Made by a program: the position numbers and the translations under genes. This document shows positions 1-9,755 of a stretch of DNA of 18,048 nucleotides, piece by piece (within the stretch, counting starts at the first letter, position 1; every line of letters begins with the position of its first letter). This stretch comes from Nitrosospira sp. (GTDB taxonomy: Bacteria; Pseudomonadota; Gammaproteobacteria; Burkholderiales; Nitrosomonadaceae): the NCBI GenBank assembly GCA_030453055.1, contig JAKDLC010000012.1, forward strand, positions 1 to 18,048, in the 5' to 3' direction. The notes under the pieces were generated by a model. It made no database searches and was not told the DNA's origin. It saw nothing but the letters and a program-made list of their open reading frames with translations.

Positions 1-26
1 TAACAATATTTCGTATTATTTGACGC

Positions 27-191
27 TCACCTTCCGGGTGAGGCCCGCTACGGGGCGAATTGCACGGTTTTTGCGGCACATGGCGGCGTTGCAACTCCTT
101 GGAATGGAACGACCATTCCGCGTCGTTGCGCCTTGCCCTGCACCCCAAAAACCGCACACTTCACCCCGTCCAACTACCGGATTTAGGTTAA
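27..191 (+). repeat. Dispersed repeat, copy 1 (about 165 bp)
   Basis: Aligns end to end with positions 269-432 and, over its right half, with 11228-11305. It contains an imperfect stem-loop at 85-132: GGAATGG (101-107) pairs with CCATTCC (113-119) around loop AACGA. Outside this is an internal loop, then CAAC (92-95) with GTTG (125-128) and GGCG (85-88) with CGCC (129-132). The right part carries the block GCCTTGCCCTGCACCCC, an A-run and the terminus TTAGGTTAA. No transposase is encoded, so this is a non-autonomous repeat. The three-copy comparison is seen directly; how common it is in the genome is not visible here. Confidence 0.85.
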
Positions 192-203
192 ACCTAACTC
201 CGG
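177..203. repeat. Near-perfect palindrome at the right end of repeat copy 1
   Basis: CCGGA (177-181) and TTAGGTT (183-189) are mirrored by AACCTAA (191-197) and TCCGG (199-203) around a central A, with one mismatch (182/198). The right arm continues to about 213 as a degraded inverted copy of the repeat's own end. Copy 1 therefore seems to meet a short opposite-orientation remnant of the same element. Confidence 0.7.
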
Positions 204-268
204 CAGTCGACCGCTCTTTTTTTAATTTTAGCAAATGATCCACAACGACTTTTTGCATCATTTTACCT
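192..268. other. Spacer between the two tandem repeats
   Basis: Begins with the inverted repeat-end remnant (to about 213), then a T-rich stretch and a weak inverted pair AAATGAT (233-239) / ATCATTT (257-263). No supported gene. Short open frames crossing it lack a credible start and a conserved frame. Confidence 0.4.
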
Positions 269-432
269 TCACCTTTTTGGCGGGTTCGCTGCAGGGCGGA
301 TTGCACGTTTTTTGCGGCACATGGCTGCGTTGCAACTCCTTGAAATGGAATAACCATTCCGCGCCGTTGTGCCTTGCCCTGCGCCCCAAAAACCGCACAC
401 TCCACCCTGCCCAACTGCCGGACTTAGGTTAA
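269..432 (+). repeat. Dispersed repeat, copy 2, abutting ilvH
   Basis: Same orientation and length as copy 1 (164 versus 165 bp) but diverged. The core stem has one mismatch (GAAATGG 342-348 against CCATTCC 354-360) and the outer GGCG/CGCC stem is weakened. Its terminus TTAGGTTAA ends at 432, three bases before the ilvH ATG. The AGG at 426-428 is the only plausible Shine-Dalgarno for that gene, with a 7-base spacing. The repeat end thus appears to form the ilvH translation initiation region. Confidence 0.85.
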
Positions 433-435
433 AAA

Positions 436-927
436 ATGCGCCATATCATTTCCTTGCTGATGGAAAACGAGGCGGGCGCCTTATCTCGCGTGGCCGGTCT
501 ATTCTCGTCGCGCGGTTACAATATCGAGTCGCTTACCGTGGCGGCTACCGAAGACGCAACCTTGTCGCGCATGACACTGGTTACCACCGGATCGGACGAT
601 GTGATAGAGCAGATCACCAAGCAACTGAACAAACTGATCGAAGTGGTCAAAGTGGTGGATTTGAGTGACGGTGACCACATCGAGCGCGAACTGATGCTGG
701 TAAAAGTGCGCGCTCTCGGTAAGGATCGAGAGGAGATAACCCGCATGGCCGACATTTTTCGCGGCCGCATCATCGATGTCACCGATAAGTCCTATACCAT
801 CGAACTGACCGGCACCGGTTCCAAACTTGACGCATTTCTTGATGCCGTGGAACATAGCGCAATTCTGGAGACGGTGCGTACCGGCGCATCCGGGATCGGT
901 CGCGGCGAACGGATATTGAAAGTATAG
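436..927 (+). CDS. ilvH: Acetolactate synthase small (regulatory) subunit
   Basis: Regulatory subunit of acetohydroxyacid synthase, which makes acetolactate and acetohydroxybutyrate for valine, leucine and isoleucine in the cytoplasm. The 163 residues match the usual family length. An N-terminal ACT domain (about residues 2-75) carries the valine-site pattern NEAGALSRVAGLF, with Asn11, Gly14 and Asn29 in the positions known from the E. coli protein. The C-terminal half includes the typical ELMLVKV and DVTDKSYTIELTG segments. The ATG at 436 is chosen because the protein then begins MRHIISLLMENEAG, as the family does, with AGG at 426-428. The catalytic subunit should lie just upstream of the window. 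ilvC follows after 98 bases, probably in one operon. Confidence 0.96.
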   Translation: MRHIISLLMENEAGALSRVAGLFSSRGYNIESLTVAATEDATLSRMTLVTTGSDDVIEQITKQLNKLIEVVKVVDLSDGDHIERELMLVKVRALGKDREEITRMADIFRGRIIDVTDKSYTIELTGTGSKLDAFLDAVEHSAILETVRTGASGIGRGERILKV

Positions 928-968
928 CGGCACCTGAGTTCTGTAAATTCTGTAAGGCAAAGAGGTGA

Positions 969-2042
<1,074 letters not shown>

Positions 2043-2388
2043 TGGCCCGTCGCGCGCCGGCTGGACCGGCGATAAAAGCATTCCGCGGTAGATACTCTGT
2101 TCGCTGTCAACGATATTTTCTGATTTTTTTCATTATGCAGGCACATTGCCCTACGTCTACTTCCCTTAACCCTGTCATTCCCGCGAAAGCGGGAATCCAT
2201 GGGTTTTCCGGTTGCCCGAATTCACCCCACCGCAGGATGACGACCTGTTCCAGTCAGTGCCTGGATTCCCGCTTTCGCGGGAATGACAGTTTTTGTAGAT
2301 AGTCTGCTCTCCCTCAACATCGGGCACTGTTTACCATCGGCCCATAACCGTTTACCATGCGTCGGTCTTCTTCTGTATTGCGCAAACA
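2043..2388. other. ilvC-pssA intergenic region
   Basis: Holds a short GC hairpin at 2055-2071 (CGCCGG/CCGGCG) just after the ilvC stop, a T-rich stretch near 2115-2135, and the paired palindromic repeat at 2172-2289. No supported gene. The open frame across it is largely made of the repeat arms. No convincing promoter or Shine-Dalgarno for pssA was identified. Confidence 0.6.
2172..2289. repeat. Inverted pair of dRS3-like palindromes (MITE-like)
   Basis: Two 28-base arms (2172-2199 and 2262-2289) are exact reverse complements, separated by 62 bases. Each contains the palindrome ATTCCC-N8-GGGAAT (2177-2196 with GCGAAAGC; 2265-2284 with GCTTTCGC). This pattern matches the neisserial dRS3 repeat and similar repeats common in proteobacteria. 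Each arm folds alone into an 8 bp stem with a 4-base loop, and the two can also pair with each other. A T5 run at 2290-2294 follows the right arm, so it could act as a weak terminator or 3' stabiliser for ilvC mRNA. No open reading frame for mobility is inside. Confidence 0.85.
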
Positions 2389-3162
2389 ATGCACGATCCA
2401 CAGCTGCCACGCCTCATGCTCAAATCCAAGCTGCGCCGGCGGGGTATTTATCTGCTTCCCAACCTGTTTACTACCGCGGCGTTGTTTGCGGGGTTTTACG
2501 CCATCGTGCAGGCAATGAACGGGCGTTTCGAACACTCCGCGGTGTCGATTTTTATCGCGATGGTGCTGGACGGTCTGGATGGCCGCGTAGCTCGTCTGAC
2601 TCACACACAGAGCGAATTTGGCGCGGAATACGACAGCCTGTCGGACATGGTTTCTTTCGGCGCTGCGCCTTCGCTGGTAATATATGAATGGGCCTTGAAG
2701 GGCATGGGTAAATTGGGATGGATTGCGGCTTTTATTTATTGCGTCTGCGCTGCGCTGCGTCTGGCGCGTTTCAATACCAACATAGAGGTTGTCGACAAAC
2801 GCTTTTTTCAGGGTCTGCCCAGCCCCGCCGCCGCCGCGCTGATTGCGGGGCTGGTCTGGGTGATGCTGGACTTTGGAATAATGGGTACGGATATCAGGTG
2901 GCTCGCCTGGTGCATTACCCTGTTCGCGGGTCTCACAATGGTTAGCAACATCCCCTATTACAGCGGCAAGGAAATCAATTTGCGCAAAAGCGTGCCATTC
3001 ATTACCGTTCTACTACTGGCGCTATTCTTTTTCGTGGTGATTCCGAGCCATCCGCCCGTTGTGCTGTTCTGCCTTTCTTTTCTTTATGCCGTTTCCGGTT
3101 ACGCAATGTGGCTGTGGCGGCTGATCAAGAAAAGAAGGGCGAGTGATGGGCAACAGCCATGA
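2389..3162 (+). CDS. pssA: CDP-diacylglycerol-serine O-phosphatidyltransferase
   Basis: Integral inner-membrane enzyme that makes phosphatidylserine from CDP-diacylglycerol and L-serine, the precursor of phosphatidylethanolamine. 257 residues. The full CDP-alcohol phosphatidyltransferase motif D-xx-DG-xx-AR-x8-G-xxx-D-xxx-D is present: Asp61, Asp64, Gly65, Ala68, Arg69, Gly78, Asp82 and Asp86. Several hydrophobic segments follow (about 105-125, 140-165, 170-185, 200-220 and 222-245). The N-terminus has [18 protein letters not shown], typical of the PssA branch rather than phosphatidylglycerophosphate synthase. The start is uncertain: no clear Shine-Dalgarno precedes 2389, and the ATG at 2416 is an alternative. 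The stop overlaps the pgi start (ATGA). ilvC-pssA neighbourhood is common in betaproteobacteria, usually with psd or leuA, which are absent here. Confidence 0.93.
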   Translation: MHDPQLPRLMLKSKLRRRGIYLLPNLFTTAALFAGFYAIVQAMNGRFEHSAVSIFIAMVLDGLDGRVARLTHTQSEFGAEYDSLSDMVSFGAAPSLVIYEWALKGMGKLGWIAAFIYCVCAALRLARFNTNIEVVDKRFFQGLPSPAAAALIAGLVWVMLDFGIMGTDIRWLAWCITLFAGLTMVSNIPYYSGKEINLRKSVPFITVLLLALFFFVVIPSHPPVVLFCLSFLYAVSGYAMWLWRLIKKRRASDGQQP

Positions 3163-4799
3163 CCCGCCCGGCGGCCCAGGCTCTGACAGAGCGACCAGCG
3201 TGGAAGGCGCTGGAGGAACATCATCGCGCAATCCGGAATCTGCATCTGCGACAGCTTTTTGCCGACGACCCCAAGCGAGGGGAGCGCCTCACGGCTGAAG
3301 CCGCCGGTATTTACCTCGACTACTCGAAAAATCGAGTGACCGACGAGACGCTCCGGCTGCTTGTGCAGCTTGCCGGGGAGTGCGACCTGCGAAAACGCAT
3401 CGATGCGATGTTCACGGGTGAACAGATCAACTCGACGGAGCAGCGTGCCGTGCTTCACACTGCCTTGCGCGCACCCGAGGGCTCGGGAATCGCGGTTGAT
3501 GGACTCGATGTCGTACCCGAGGTGCATGCCGTGCTCGATCGGATGGCCGTTTTCGCGGACCAGTTACGCAGCGGGCTGTGGCAGGGACATACGGGCAAGC
3601 GCATTCGCAATATTGTCAATATTGGTATTGGCGGTTCCGATCTGGGTCCGGTAATGGCCTACGAAGCCTTGCGCCATTACAGCTTGCGTGACATGAGCTT
3701 CCGCTTCGTATCCAACGTGGACGGTACGGATTTTAACGAAGTGACCGCCGCCATCGACCCCGAAGAAACACTGTTCATCGTCTGCTCGAAGACGTTTACC
3801 ACGACCGAGACGCTTGCCAATGCCCACGCCGCCCGTAAGTGGACACTGGACAAACTTGAAGATGTTAGAGCCGTACGCAAGCACTTCGTCGCTGTCTCGA
3901 CCAATGCGAAGGAAGTGTCGGAATTCGGCATCGACCCGGCCAATATGTTCGGATTCTGGGATTGGGTAGGCGGACGTTATTCGATGGACTCGGCGGTTGG
4001 CCTCTCGACCATGATTGCGATCGGGCCGGAAAACTTCAGCGCCATGCTGGAGGGCTTTCACGCCATGGACCTGCACTTCCGCGCCGCGCCCTTCGACAAA
4101 AACCTGCCTGTACTCATGGGGTTGCTCTCGATCTGGTACAACAACTTCTTCGATGCCCAGACCGTTGCCGTGCTGCCTTATGACCAGTACCTCAAACGCT
4201 TGCCGGCCTATCTTCAGCAATTGACAATGGAGAGCAATGGCAAGCACGTGACGATCGACGGCGCGCGCGTCGACTATCAAACATCGCCCATCGTTTGGGG
4301 TGAGCCCGGCACCAACGGCCAGCATTCGTTCTATCAACTCATCCATCAGGGTACGCGGTTGATTCCGTGTGACTTCATCGGCTTCTGCCAGACTCTCAAT
4401 CCGCTGGGTAATCATCATGATCTGTTGATGGCGAATCTGTTTGCCCAGACGGAGGCATTGGCGTTCGGCAAGACAGCAGAGGAAGTGAAAGCCGAGGGAA
4501 CGCCAGACTGGTTGTGTCCACATCGAAGCTTCGAAGGGAATCGCCCCACCAACACTATTCTCATCGAGCGCCTGACTCCCTACGCACTTGGAACATTGGT
4601 CGCTCTTTATGAACATAGCGTCTTCACGCAAGGAATCATTTGGAACATCGATTCATTCGATCAATGGGGCGTGGAACTTGGCAAAGCGCTGGCACAGCGT
4701 ATTATTCGGGAATTAGAGGACTCATCCGGACCCCCCTTGAAGCATGACAGCTCAACAAGTGCGCTGATCCGGCGCTACACCCGGCTCAAAAAAGCATAA
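3159..4799 (+). CDS. pgi: Glucose-6-phosphate isomerase
   Basis: Interconverts glucose 6-phosphate and fructose 6-phosphate in the cytoplasm, connecting gluconeogenesis and the Calvin cycle to glycogen and the oxidative pentose phosphate branch. 546 residues, normal for the bacterial enzyme. Two sugar-isomerase lobes are visible: GIGGSDLG (156-163) and SKTFTTTET (210-218). The PGI signatures are [14 protein letters not shown] (268-281) and [11 protein letters not shown] (499-509). Catalytic residues by family position are Glu358 (in ESNGK), His389 (in NGQHSF) and Lys509. The ATG overlaps the pssA TGA (3159-3162), so translation is probably coupled; no strong Shine-Dalgarno is seen inside the pssA end. 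tkt follows after 49 bases. Confidence 0.97.
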   Translation: MTRPAAQALTERPAWKALEEHHRAIRNLHLRQLFADDPKRGERLTAEAAGIYLDYSKNRVTDETLRLLVQLAGECDLRKRIDAMFTGEQINSTEQRAVLHTALRAPEGSGIAVDGLDVVPEVHAVLDRMAVFADQLRSGLWQGHTGKRIRNIVNIGIGGSDLGPVMAYEALRHYSLRDMSFRFVSNVDGTDFNEVTAAIDPEETLFIVCSKTFTTTETLANAHAARKWTLDKLEDVRAVRKHFVAVSTNAKEVSEFGIDPANMFGFWDWVGGRYSMDSAVGLSTMIAIGPENFSAMLEGFHAMDLHFRAAPFDKNLPVLMGLLSIWYNNFFDAQTVAVLPYDQYLKRLPAYLQQLTMESNGKHVTIDGARVDYQTSPIVWGEPGTNGQHSFYQLIHQGTRLIPCDFIGFCQTLNPLGNHHDLLMANLFAQTEALAFGKTAEEVKAEGTPDWLCPHRSFEGNRPTNTILIERLTPYALGTLVALYEHSVFTQGIIWNIDSFDQWGVELGKALAQRIIRELEDSSGPPLKHDSSTSALIRRYTRLKKA

Positions 4800-4848
4800 T
4801 CACCCTAAAATCTCGCAAGCATAGCACTTGCTCTACCGGAACTATCCC

Positions 4849-6963
4849 ATGACCGACCAAGATCAATCCGACCAGCTTTGTATCAACACGCTTCGCAGCC
4901 TGTCCATTGATGCCGTGCAGAAGGCGCGTTCCGGTCATCCCGGCACGCCGATGGGCGCGGCCCCGACGGTATATTGTCTTTGGCAGCGCTTTCTGCGGTA
5001 CGATCCCGCCGATCCCGCATGGCCGAACCGCGACCGCTTCATTCTTTCGGCCGGCCACGCCTCGGCATTACTCTACAGCCTGCTTTATCTGGCCGACGTC
5101 AAAGCGGCAGGCCCGAGCTATGAAGAGGCAGATCGGCTGGCCGTGACATTCGACGACCTCAAGAGCTTCCGGCAAGCGGGCAGCCGCTGCACCGGCCATC
5201 CCGAATACGGCTGGACCTCGGGTGTGGAAACCACCACGGGGCCGCTCGGACAGGGCGCCGCGACCAGCGTCGGCATGGCCATCGCCGAGCACTGGCTGGC
5301 GACCACCTATAACCGGCCCGGTTTCCCGCTGTTTGAGCATAACGTCTATGCGCTGTGCAGCGACGGTGACATGATGGAGGGAATCAGCAACGAGGCGGCG
5401 TCGCTGGCGGGACATCTCAAACTGGGCAACCTGTGCTGGATTTATGACGATAACCACATCACGATCGAAGGATCGACCGATCTTGCTTTTACCGAGGACG
5501 TAGCCGCCCGGTTCGCCGGTCACGGCTGGAATGTCATGCAGGTCAGCGATGCAAACAACCTGGCGCTGCTGACGTACGCGTATGAGGCATTTCTTGATAC
5601 GCATGACCGTCCGACGTTGATTATCGTACGAAGCCATATCGGTTATGGAGCGCCGCACAAGCAGGACACGCGGGAAGCGCATGGTGAACCGCTGGGTCCC
5701 GAGGAAGTCCGGCTGGCGAAGGAGTTTTTCGGCTGCGACCCCGACAAGCAGTTTCATGTACCGGATGGCGTCCGGGAACATATCAAAGCGCAATCTGGCG
5801 AACGCGGAGCAACCGCGCACGAAGCCTGGAAAATCCTGTTTGCGGCTTATCGCGCACAATATCCGGATCTGGCCGAACAGATCGACTGCATGCAGCGGCG
5901 CGAACTGCCGGCAGGCTGGGACAGCGCATTGCCGGCGTTTGCGGCGGATACGACGGGTATCGCGACGCGCGAGTCATCCGGCAAGGTGCTGAACGCCATT
6001 GCGGAGAAAATGCCATGGTTGCTTGGCGGTGCGGCGGATCTGGCGCCCTCGACCAAAACCGGATTGAAGGATGCATGTTACGGCGATTTTCAGGCGCCGG
6101 GACAGAGTGAGAACGTGGGCGGCGATTACAGTGGACGCAATCTCCATTTCGGACTGCGCGAGCATGCGATGTGCGCCATCGCCAGCGGAATGAGTCTATC
6201 GAAATTGCGCCCTTACGCGGCGAGCTTTCTCATTTTTACCGATTATTGCCGCGGCGCGATCCGACTGAGTGCAATGATGGAAATTCCCGTTATTTATATC
6301 TGGACCCATGATTCCATCAGTCTGGGAGAAGACGGACCAACGCATCAGCCGATCGAGCAGCTTGCCTCTTTGCGCGCGATGCCAAACATGATCGTAATGC
6401 GGCCGGCGGATGCAAATGAAGTCGTGGAGGCATGGCGGATCGTGATGCGGCTTACAGACCGTCCTGTCTGCCTGATACTGACGCGGCAGGCGGTAGCCAC
6501 CCTGGATCGTACCCGATATGCGCCCGCAAGCGGTGTATCTCGCGGCGCCTATGTGCTCGCCGACGCTCCCGATAACAAGCCCGATGTATTGCTGCTGTCC
6601 ACCGGAAGCGAAGTCTCGCTGTGTGTCGCCGCTTATGAACAACTGAAGTCGGAAGGAATCAAGGCGCGCGTGGTCAGCATGCCATCATGGGAATTGTTCG
6701 AGAAGCAGAATCAGGAATATCGCGACAGCGTGCTGCCGCCTGACATCCCGGCGCGCGTCGCGGTTGAAGAAGCCTCTCCCTTCGGCTGGGAACGCTATGC
6801 CGGCGCGGCGGGGAGCATTCTGGGCATGCGTAGTTTTGGCCTGTCCGCGCCGGGAAAGGTTGTCGCACAGCACTTCGGATTCAACCCCGAACACGTCGCA
6901 GCCGCGGCCCGGGAACAGATTGCACGCCACGCATCGGCGCTTCCCGCCAAGCCCGCCACTTGA
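4849..6963 (+). CDS. tkt: Transketolase
   Basis: Thiamine-diphosphate enzyme moving two-carbon units between ketose and aldose phosphates. It serves both the non-oxidative pentose phosphate pathway and the Calvin cycle. 704 residues, somewhat longer than the usual ~665. Visible motifs: LSIDAVQKARSGHPGTPMGA (signature 1, about 18-37), the ThDP/metal motif SDGDMMEG (171-178) with Asn202 in YDDNHI, GLREHAM with the catalytic Glu, and GEDGPTHQPIEQLASLRAMP (signature 2). The ATG at 4849 is preferred over a TTG at 4828 because the conserved part begins soon after it, though only a weak GGA precedes it. It sits between pgi and pgm on the same strand, probably in one operon. It could serve a cbb (Calvin) role, but no cbb gene is visible here. 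Confidence 0.96.
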   Translation: MTDQDQSDQLCINTLRSLSIDAVQKARSGHPGTPMGAAPTVYCLWQRFLRYDPADPAWPNRDRFILSAGHASALLYSLLYLADVKAAGPSYEEADRLAVTFDDLKSFRQAGSRCTGHPEYGWTSGVETTTGPLGQGAATSVGMAIAEHWLATTYNRPGFPLFEHNVYALCSDGDMMEGISNEAASLAGHLKLGNLCWIYDDNHITIEGSTDLAFTEDVAARFAGHGWNVMQVSDANNLALLTYAYEAFLDTHDRPTLIIVRSHIGYGAPHKQDTREAHGEPLGPEEVRLAKEFFGCDPDKQFHVPDGVREHIKAQSGERGATAHEAWKILFAAYRAQYPDLAEQIDCMQRRELPAGWDSALPAFAADTTGIATRESSGKVLNAIAEKMPWLLGGAADLAPSTKTGLKDACYGDFQAPGQSENVGGDYSGRNLHFGLREHAMCAIASGMSLSKLRPYAASFLIFTDYCRGAIRLSAMMEIPVIYIWTHDSISLGEDGPTHQPIEQLASLRAMPNMIVMRPADANEVVEAWRIVMRLTDRPVCLILTRQAVATLDRTRYAPASGVSRGAYVLADAPDNKPDVLLLSTGSEVSLCVAAYEQLKSEGIKARVVSMPSWELFEKQNQEYRDSVLPPDIPARVAVEEASPFGWERYAGAAGSILGMRSFGLSAPGKVVAQHFGFNPEHVAAAAREQIARHASALPAKPAT

Positions 6964-7019
6964 GTTTCACCCGCGTGCCGCTCCCGCTCCCGGTTCCGCT
7001 AACGTCATATTGAGGCAGC

Positions 7020-8717
7020 ATGGCTACTCAACAAACAACTACGAAAATCAGCCCATCCGCGGGCAAACCTGCGCAACCGTCGATGCTGTTGAACGTACCC
7101 AAGCTTGTCACCGCCTATTACACACAGATTCCCGATTGGTCTGTACCGGCGCAAAGGGTTGCGTTTGGCACCTCAGGGCATCGCGGTTCGGCGCTGGACG
7201 CAAGTTTCAACGAATGGCACGTTCTTGCCATCACGCAATCCATTTGCCGGTACCGCAAACAACAGAATATCGATGGGCCGTTGTTCCTTGGCATCGACAC
7301 GCACGCGCTTTCCGAGCCTGCGTACGCCAGTGCGCTAGAAGTGCTGGCCGCAAACGGGGTCGAAGTCATGCTATCCGCAAATGGAGAATACACGCCCACT
7401 CCCGCGATTTCTCACGCCATACTGACCTACAACCGCGGCCGCACGAAAGGACTTTCGGACGGCATCGTCATCACGCCTTCTCACAACCCCCCCGAGAGCG
7501 GCGGTTTTAAATACAATCCGCCGCACGGCGGCCCGGCGGGCGTCGAAATCACCGCCGGGATTGAATCCATGTCCAACGAGTTTCTTAAAAATAATCTCAG
7601 TGAAATAAAACGAAAACGGTTCGAGCAGGCATTGCGCGCTTCTACGACGCATCAGCATGACTTTCTCAACACTTACGTAAGCGATCTTGATAATGTGATC
7701 GATATGGACGTAATACGCGGGGCAAACATCCACATGGGGGCGGATCCGCTCGGCGGTGCCGGTGTGCGCTACTGGGCCGCGATTGCCGATCGCTATGCGC
7801 TGAACCTTGCGGTGGTAAACGAGATTGTCGATCCGACTTTCCGCTTCATGACAGTCGACTGGGACGGCAGGATTCGCATGGACCCGTCTTCGTCCTACGC
7901 CATGCATGGGTTGATCGATCTGAAAGATCGCTTCGACATTGCCTTCGCCTGTGATACCGATCACGACCGGCACGGGATCGTTACCCGGAGCGCGGGTCTG
8001 CTGCCGGCGGATCACTATCTTTCCGTCGCGATTCACTATCTTTTCCAGCACCGTCCGAAATGGGGCGGGGACGTGGCGGTAGGCAAAACAGTGGTGAGCA
8101 GCCAGATGATCGATCGGGTGGCCGCGAAGCTGGGCCGAAAGCTTTACGAGACGCCGGTCGGCTTTAAATGGTTCGTGGACGGCCTGCGCGATGGCTCTCT
8201 GGGCCTCTGCGGCGAAGAAAGCGCCGGCGCTTCCTTCCTTCGCTTCGACGGCGCGGTGTGGACAACGGACAAGGATGGGATCATCCCGGCGTTGCTGTCG
8301 GCGGAGATCACTGCGCGCATGGGCCGCGATCCGGGCGAGCTATACCATGAGCTCGAGCGCGAGCTTGGCGAATCCGTTTCCGAACGCGTCGATGCGCCGG
8401 CCACCCCGAGGCAAAAAGAAATTCTGGCGAAACTTTCGCCACAGCAGATACGTTCCGCGAATCTGGTCGGTGAAAAAATCCAGACGATTCTCACCCGGGC
8501 GCCGGGTAATGACGCGCCTATCGGCGGTATTAAAGTGGTTGCCAAAAACGGATGGTTTGCGGCGCGTCCGTCCGGCACCGAGAATATATACAAAATTTAC
8601 GCCGAGAGCTTCCGTGGCGCGGACCATCTGCACGGCATCCTTGAGGAAGCGCAAACGATGGTCGGCGATGCGCTTGCCGCGGCGCCCAATGGCGGGCCTG
8701 CCTGCGACGACTCTTAA
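7020..8717 (+). CDS. pgm: Phosphoglucomutase, alpha-D-glucose phosphate specific
   Basis: Interconverts glucose 1-phosphate and glucose 6-phosphate, linking glycogen or sucrose stores and sugar-nucleotide synthesis to the downstream gnd and zwf. 565 residues in the Pgm long-type family. The phosphoserine loop TPSHNPP places the catalytic Ser at 154. The Mg site DTDHDRHG gives Asp312, Asp314 and Asp316. The sugar-recognition loop is GEESAGASF (398-406), and the C-terminal phosphate-binding loop RPSGTENIYKIY lies near residue 528. The FGTSGHRG segment (49-56) is characteristic of this family rather than of phosphomannomutase/ManB. A GAGG box lies just upstream of the ATG. tkt ends 56 bases before it, and gnd starts 17 bases after it. 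Confidence 0.96.
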   Translation: MATQQTTTKISPSAGKPAQPSMLLNVPKLVTAYYTQIPDWSVPAQRVAFGTSGHRGSALDASFNEWHVLAITQSICRYRKQQNIDGPLFLGIDTHALSEPAYASALEVLAANGVEVMLSANGEYTPTPAISHAILTYNRGRTKGLSDGIVITPSHNPPESGGFKYNPPHGGPAGVEITAGIESMSNEFLKNNLSEIKRKRFEQALRASTTHQHDFLNTYVSDLDNVIDMDVIRGANIHMGADPLGGAGVRYWAAIADRYALNLAVVNEIVDPTFRFMTVDWDGRIRMDPSSSYAMHGLIDLKDRFDIAFACDTDHDRHGIVTRSAGLLPADHYLSVAIHYLFQHRPKWGGDVAVGKTVVSSQMIDRVAAKLGRKLYETPVGFKWFVDGLRDGSLGLCGEESAGASFLRFDGAVWTTDKDGIIPALLSAEITARMGRDPGELYHELERELGESVSERVDAPATPRQKEILAKLSPQQIRSANLVGEKIQTILTRAPGNDAPIGGIKVVAKNGWFAARPSGTENIYKIYAESFRGADHLHGILEEAQTMVGDALAAAPNGGPACDDS

Positions 8718-8734
8718 CTGAAAGGAGAACCACG

Positions 8735-9754
8735 ATGCAAATCGGAATGATCGGACTGGGACGTATGGGTATCAACATGGCGGCTCGGCTGCTCAAAGCC
8801 GGGAACGAATGCGTGGTGTACGATCCTCGCGCTGAAGCCGTCCGGGAACTGCAATCGCAGGGCGCCGTCGGAGCGGCATCGCTCGAGGATTTGCTCTCCC
8901 GGCTGGCTAAACCGCGCGCGGTGTGGTTGATGGTTCCCGCCGCCGCGGTTGATCACATTCTATCGAATCTGGTGTCGATTGCCGACGCCGGCGATATTAT
9001 CATCGACGGCGGCAACTCCTATTACCACGACGATATAAGGCGGGGCGCGGAGTTGGACGCAAAGGGAATGCATTACGTCGATGTCGGAACGAGCGGCGGC
9101 GTCGCCGGCCGTGAGCGTGGATATTGTCTGATGATCGGCGGCGAAAAAGAAATCGTCCGGCGCCTTGACCCGATCTTTGCCGCCCTTGCCCCGGGTATTG
9201 ACGCCGCGCCACGCACATTCGGCCGTCAGCGGCAAGACGGCACGGCCGAACACGGCTACCTGCACTGTGGGCCGCACGGAGCGGGGCATTTTGTCAAGAT
9301 GGTACACAACGGGATTGAATACGGACTGATGGCGGCCTATGCCGAAGGCCTGAATATCCTTCACAGCGCCAATGCCGGTAAACGGGCGCGCGACACGGAT
9401 GCCGAGACCGCGCCGATGCGCAACCCCGAATTTTACCAATATGAGCTGGATCTGCCGGAGATTGCGGAAGTCTGGCGTCGAGGCAGCGTTGTGGCGTCCT
9501 GGCTGCTCGATCTGACGGCGGAGGCGTTGGTCGAGGATGCCGATCTCGCCAAATTTTCAGGGCGCGTATCGGATTCCGGCGAGGGGCGCTGGACAACGCT
9601 GGCCGCGGTAGACGAGGGCGTGCCTGTACCGGTGATCAGCGCGGCGCTCTTCAGCCGCTTTGAATCCCGCGGCAATGCCGACTATGCCGACCGGTTGCTC
9701 TCCGCGATGAGGAAGCGATTTGGCGGACATGATGAGAAAAAAGGAGGGGGCTAG
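8735..9754 (+). CDS. gnd: 6-phosphogluconate dehydrogenase, decarboxylating, short type
   Basis: Oxidatively decarboxylates 6-phosphogluconate to ribulose 5-phosphate. 339 residues, far shorter than the ~470-residue E. coli type, so it belongs to the short (GntZ/YqeC-like) branch. Rossmann motif GLGRMG (7-12), GGNSYY (92-97) and VGTSGGVAG (117-125) are present. Catalytic Lys188 and Asn192 lie in [16 protein letters not shown], and GEGRW is at 282-286. The second strand ends in Asp30 (VVYDPR) instead of the Asn-Arg-Ser/Thr of NADP-dependent long forms. This suggests NAD preference, which is an inference. Its AAGGAG is at 8722-8727, seven bases from the ATG. The stop (TAG 9752-9754) is one base from the zwf ATG. 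Confidence 0.95.
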   Translation: MQIGMIGLGRMGINMAARLLKAGNECVVYDPRAEAVRELQSQGAVGAASLEDLLSRLAKPRAVWLMVPAAAVDHILSNLVSIADAGDIIIDGGNSYYHDDIRRGAELDAKGMHYVDVGTSGGVAGRERGYCLMIGGEKEIVRRLDPIFAALAPGIDAAPRTFGRQRQDGTAEHGYLHCGPHGAGHFVKMVHNGIEYGLMAAYAEGLNILHSANAGKRARDTDAETAPMRNPEFYQYELDLPEIAEVWRRGSVVASWLLDLTAEALVEDADLAKFSGRVSDSGEGRWTTLAAVDEGVPVPVISAALFSRFESRGNADYADRLLSAMRKRFGGHDEKKGGG

Positions 9755-9755
9755 G

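Noticed and set aside
1..3. TAA at the window start as the stop of ilvB/ilvI
   Set aside because: Plausible from gene order, but three bases cannot support a gene call.
16..414. 132-codon open frame on the - strand across both tandem repeats
   Set aside because: The two copies are offset by 241-242 bases, so the frame reads them differently and no peptide is conserved between copies. No Shine-Dalgarno or recognisable domain.
2055..2071. Terminator after ilvC
   Set aside because: The CGCCGG/CCGGCG hairpin is only 6 bp and is followed by GATAAAAG rather than a T-run, so it is not called as a terminator.
3564..4631. 355-codon open frame on the - strand inside pgi
   Set aside because: It is fully antisense to a well-supported pgi and shows no recognisable domain; high-GC codon usage explains it.
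6764..7510. 248-codon + strand open frame across the tkt-pgm junction
   Set aside because: Overlaps the tkt end and pgm start in another frame; the translation is low in complexity with many Arg/His/Pro and no motif.
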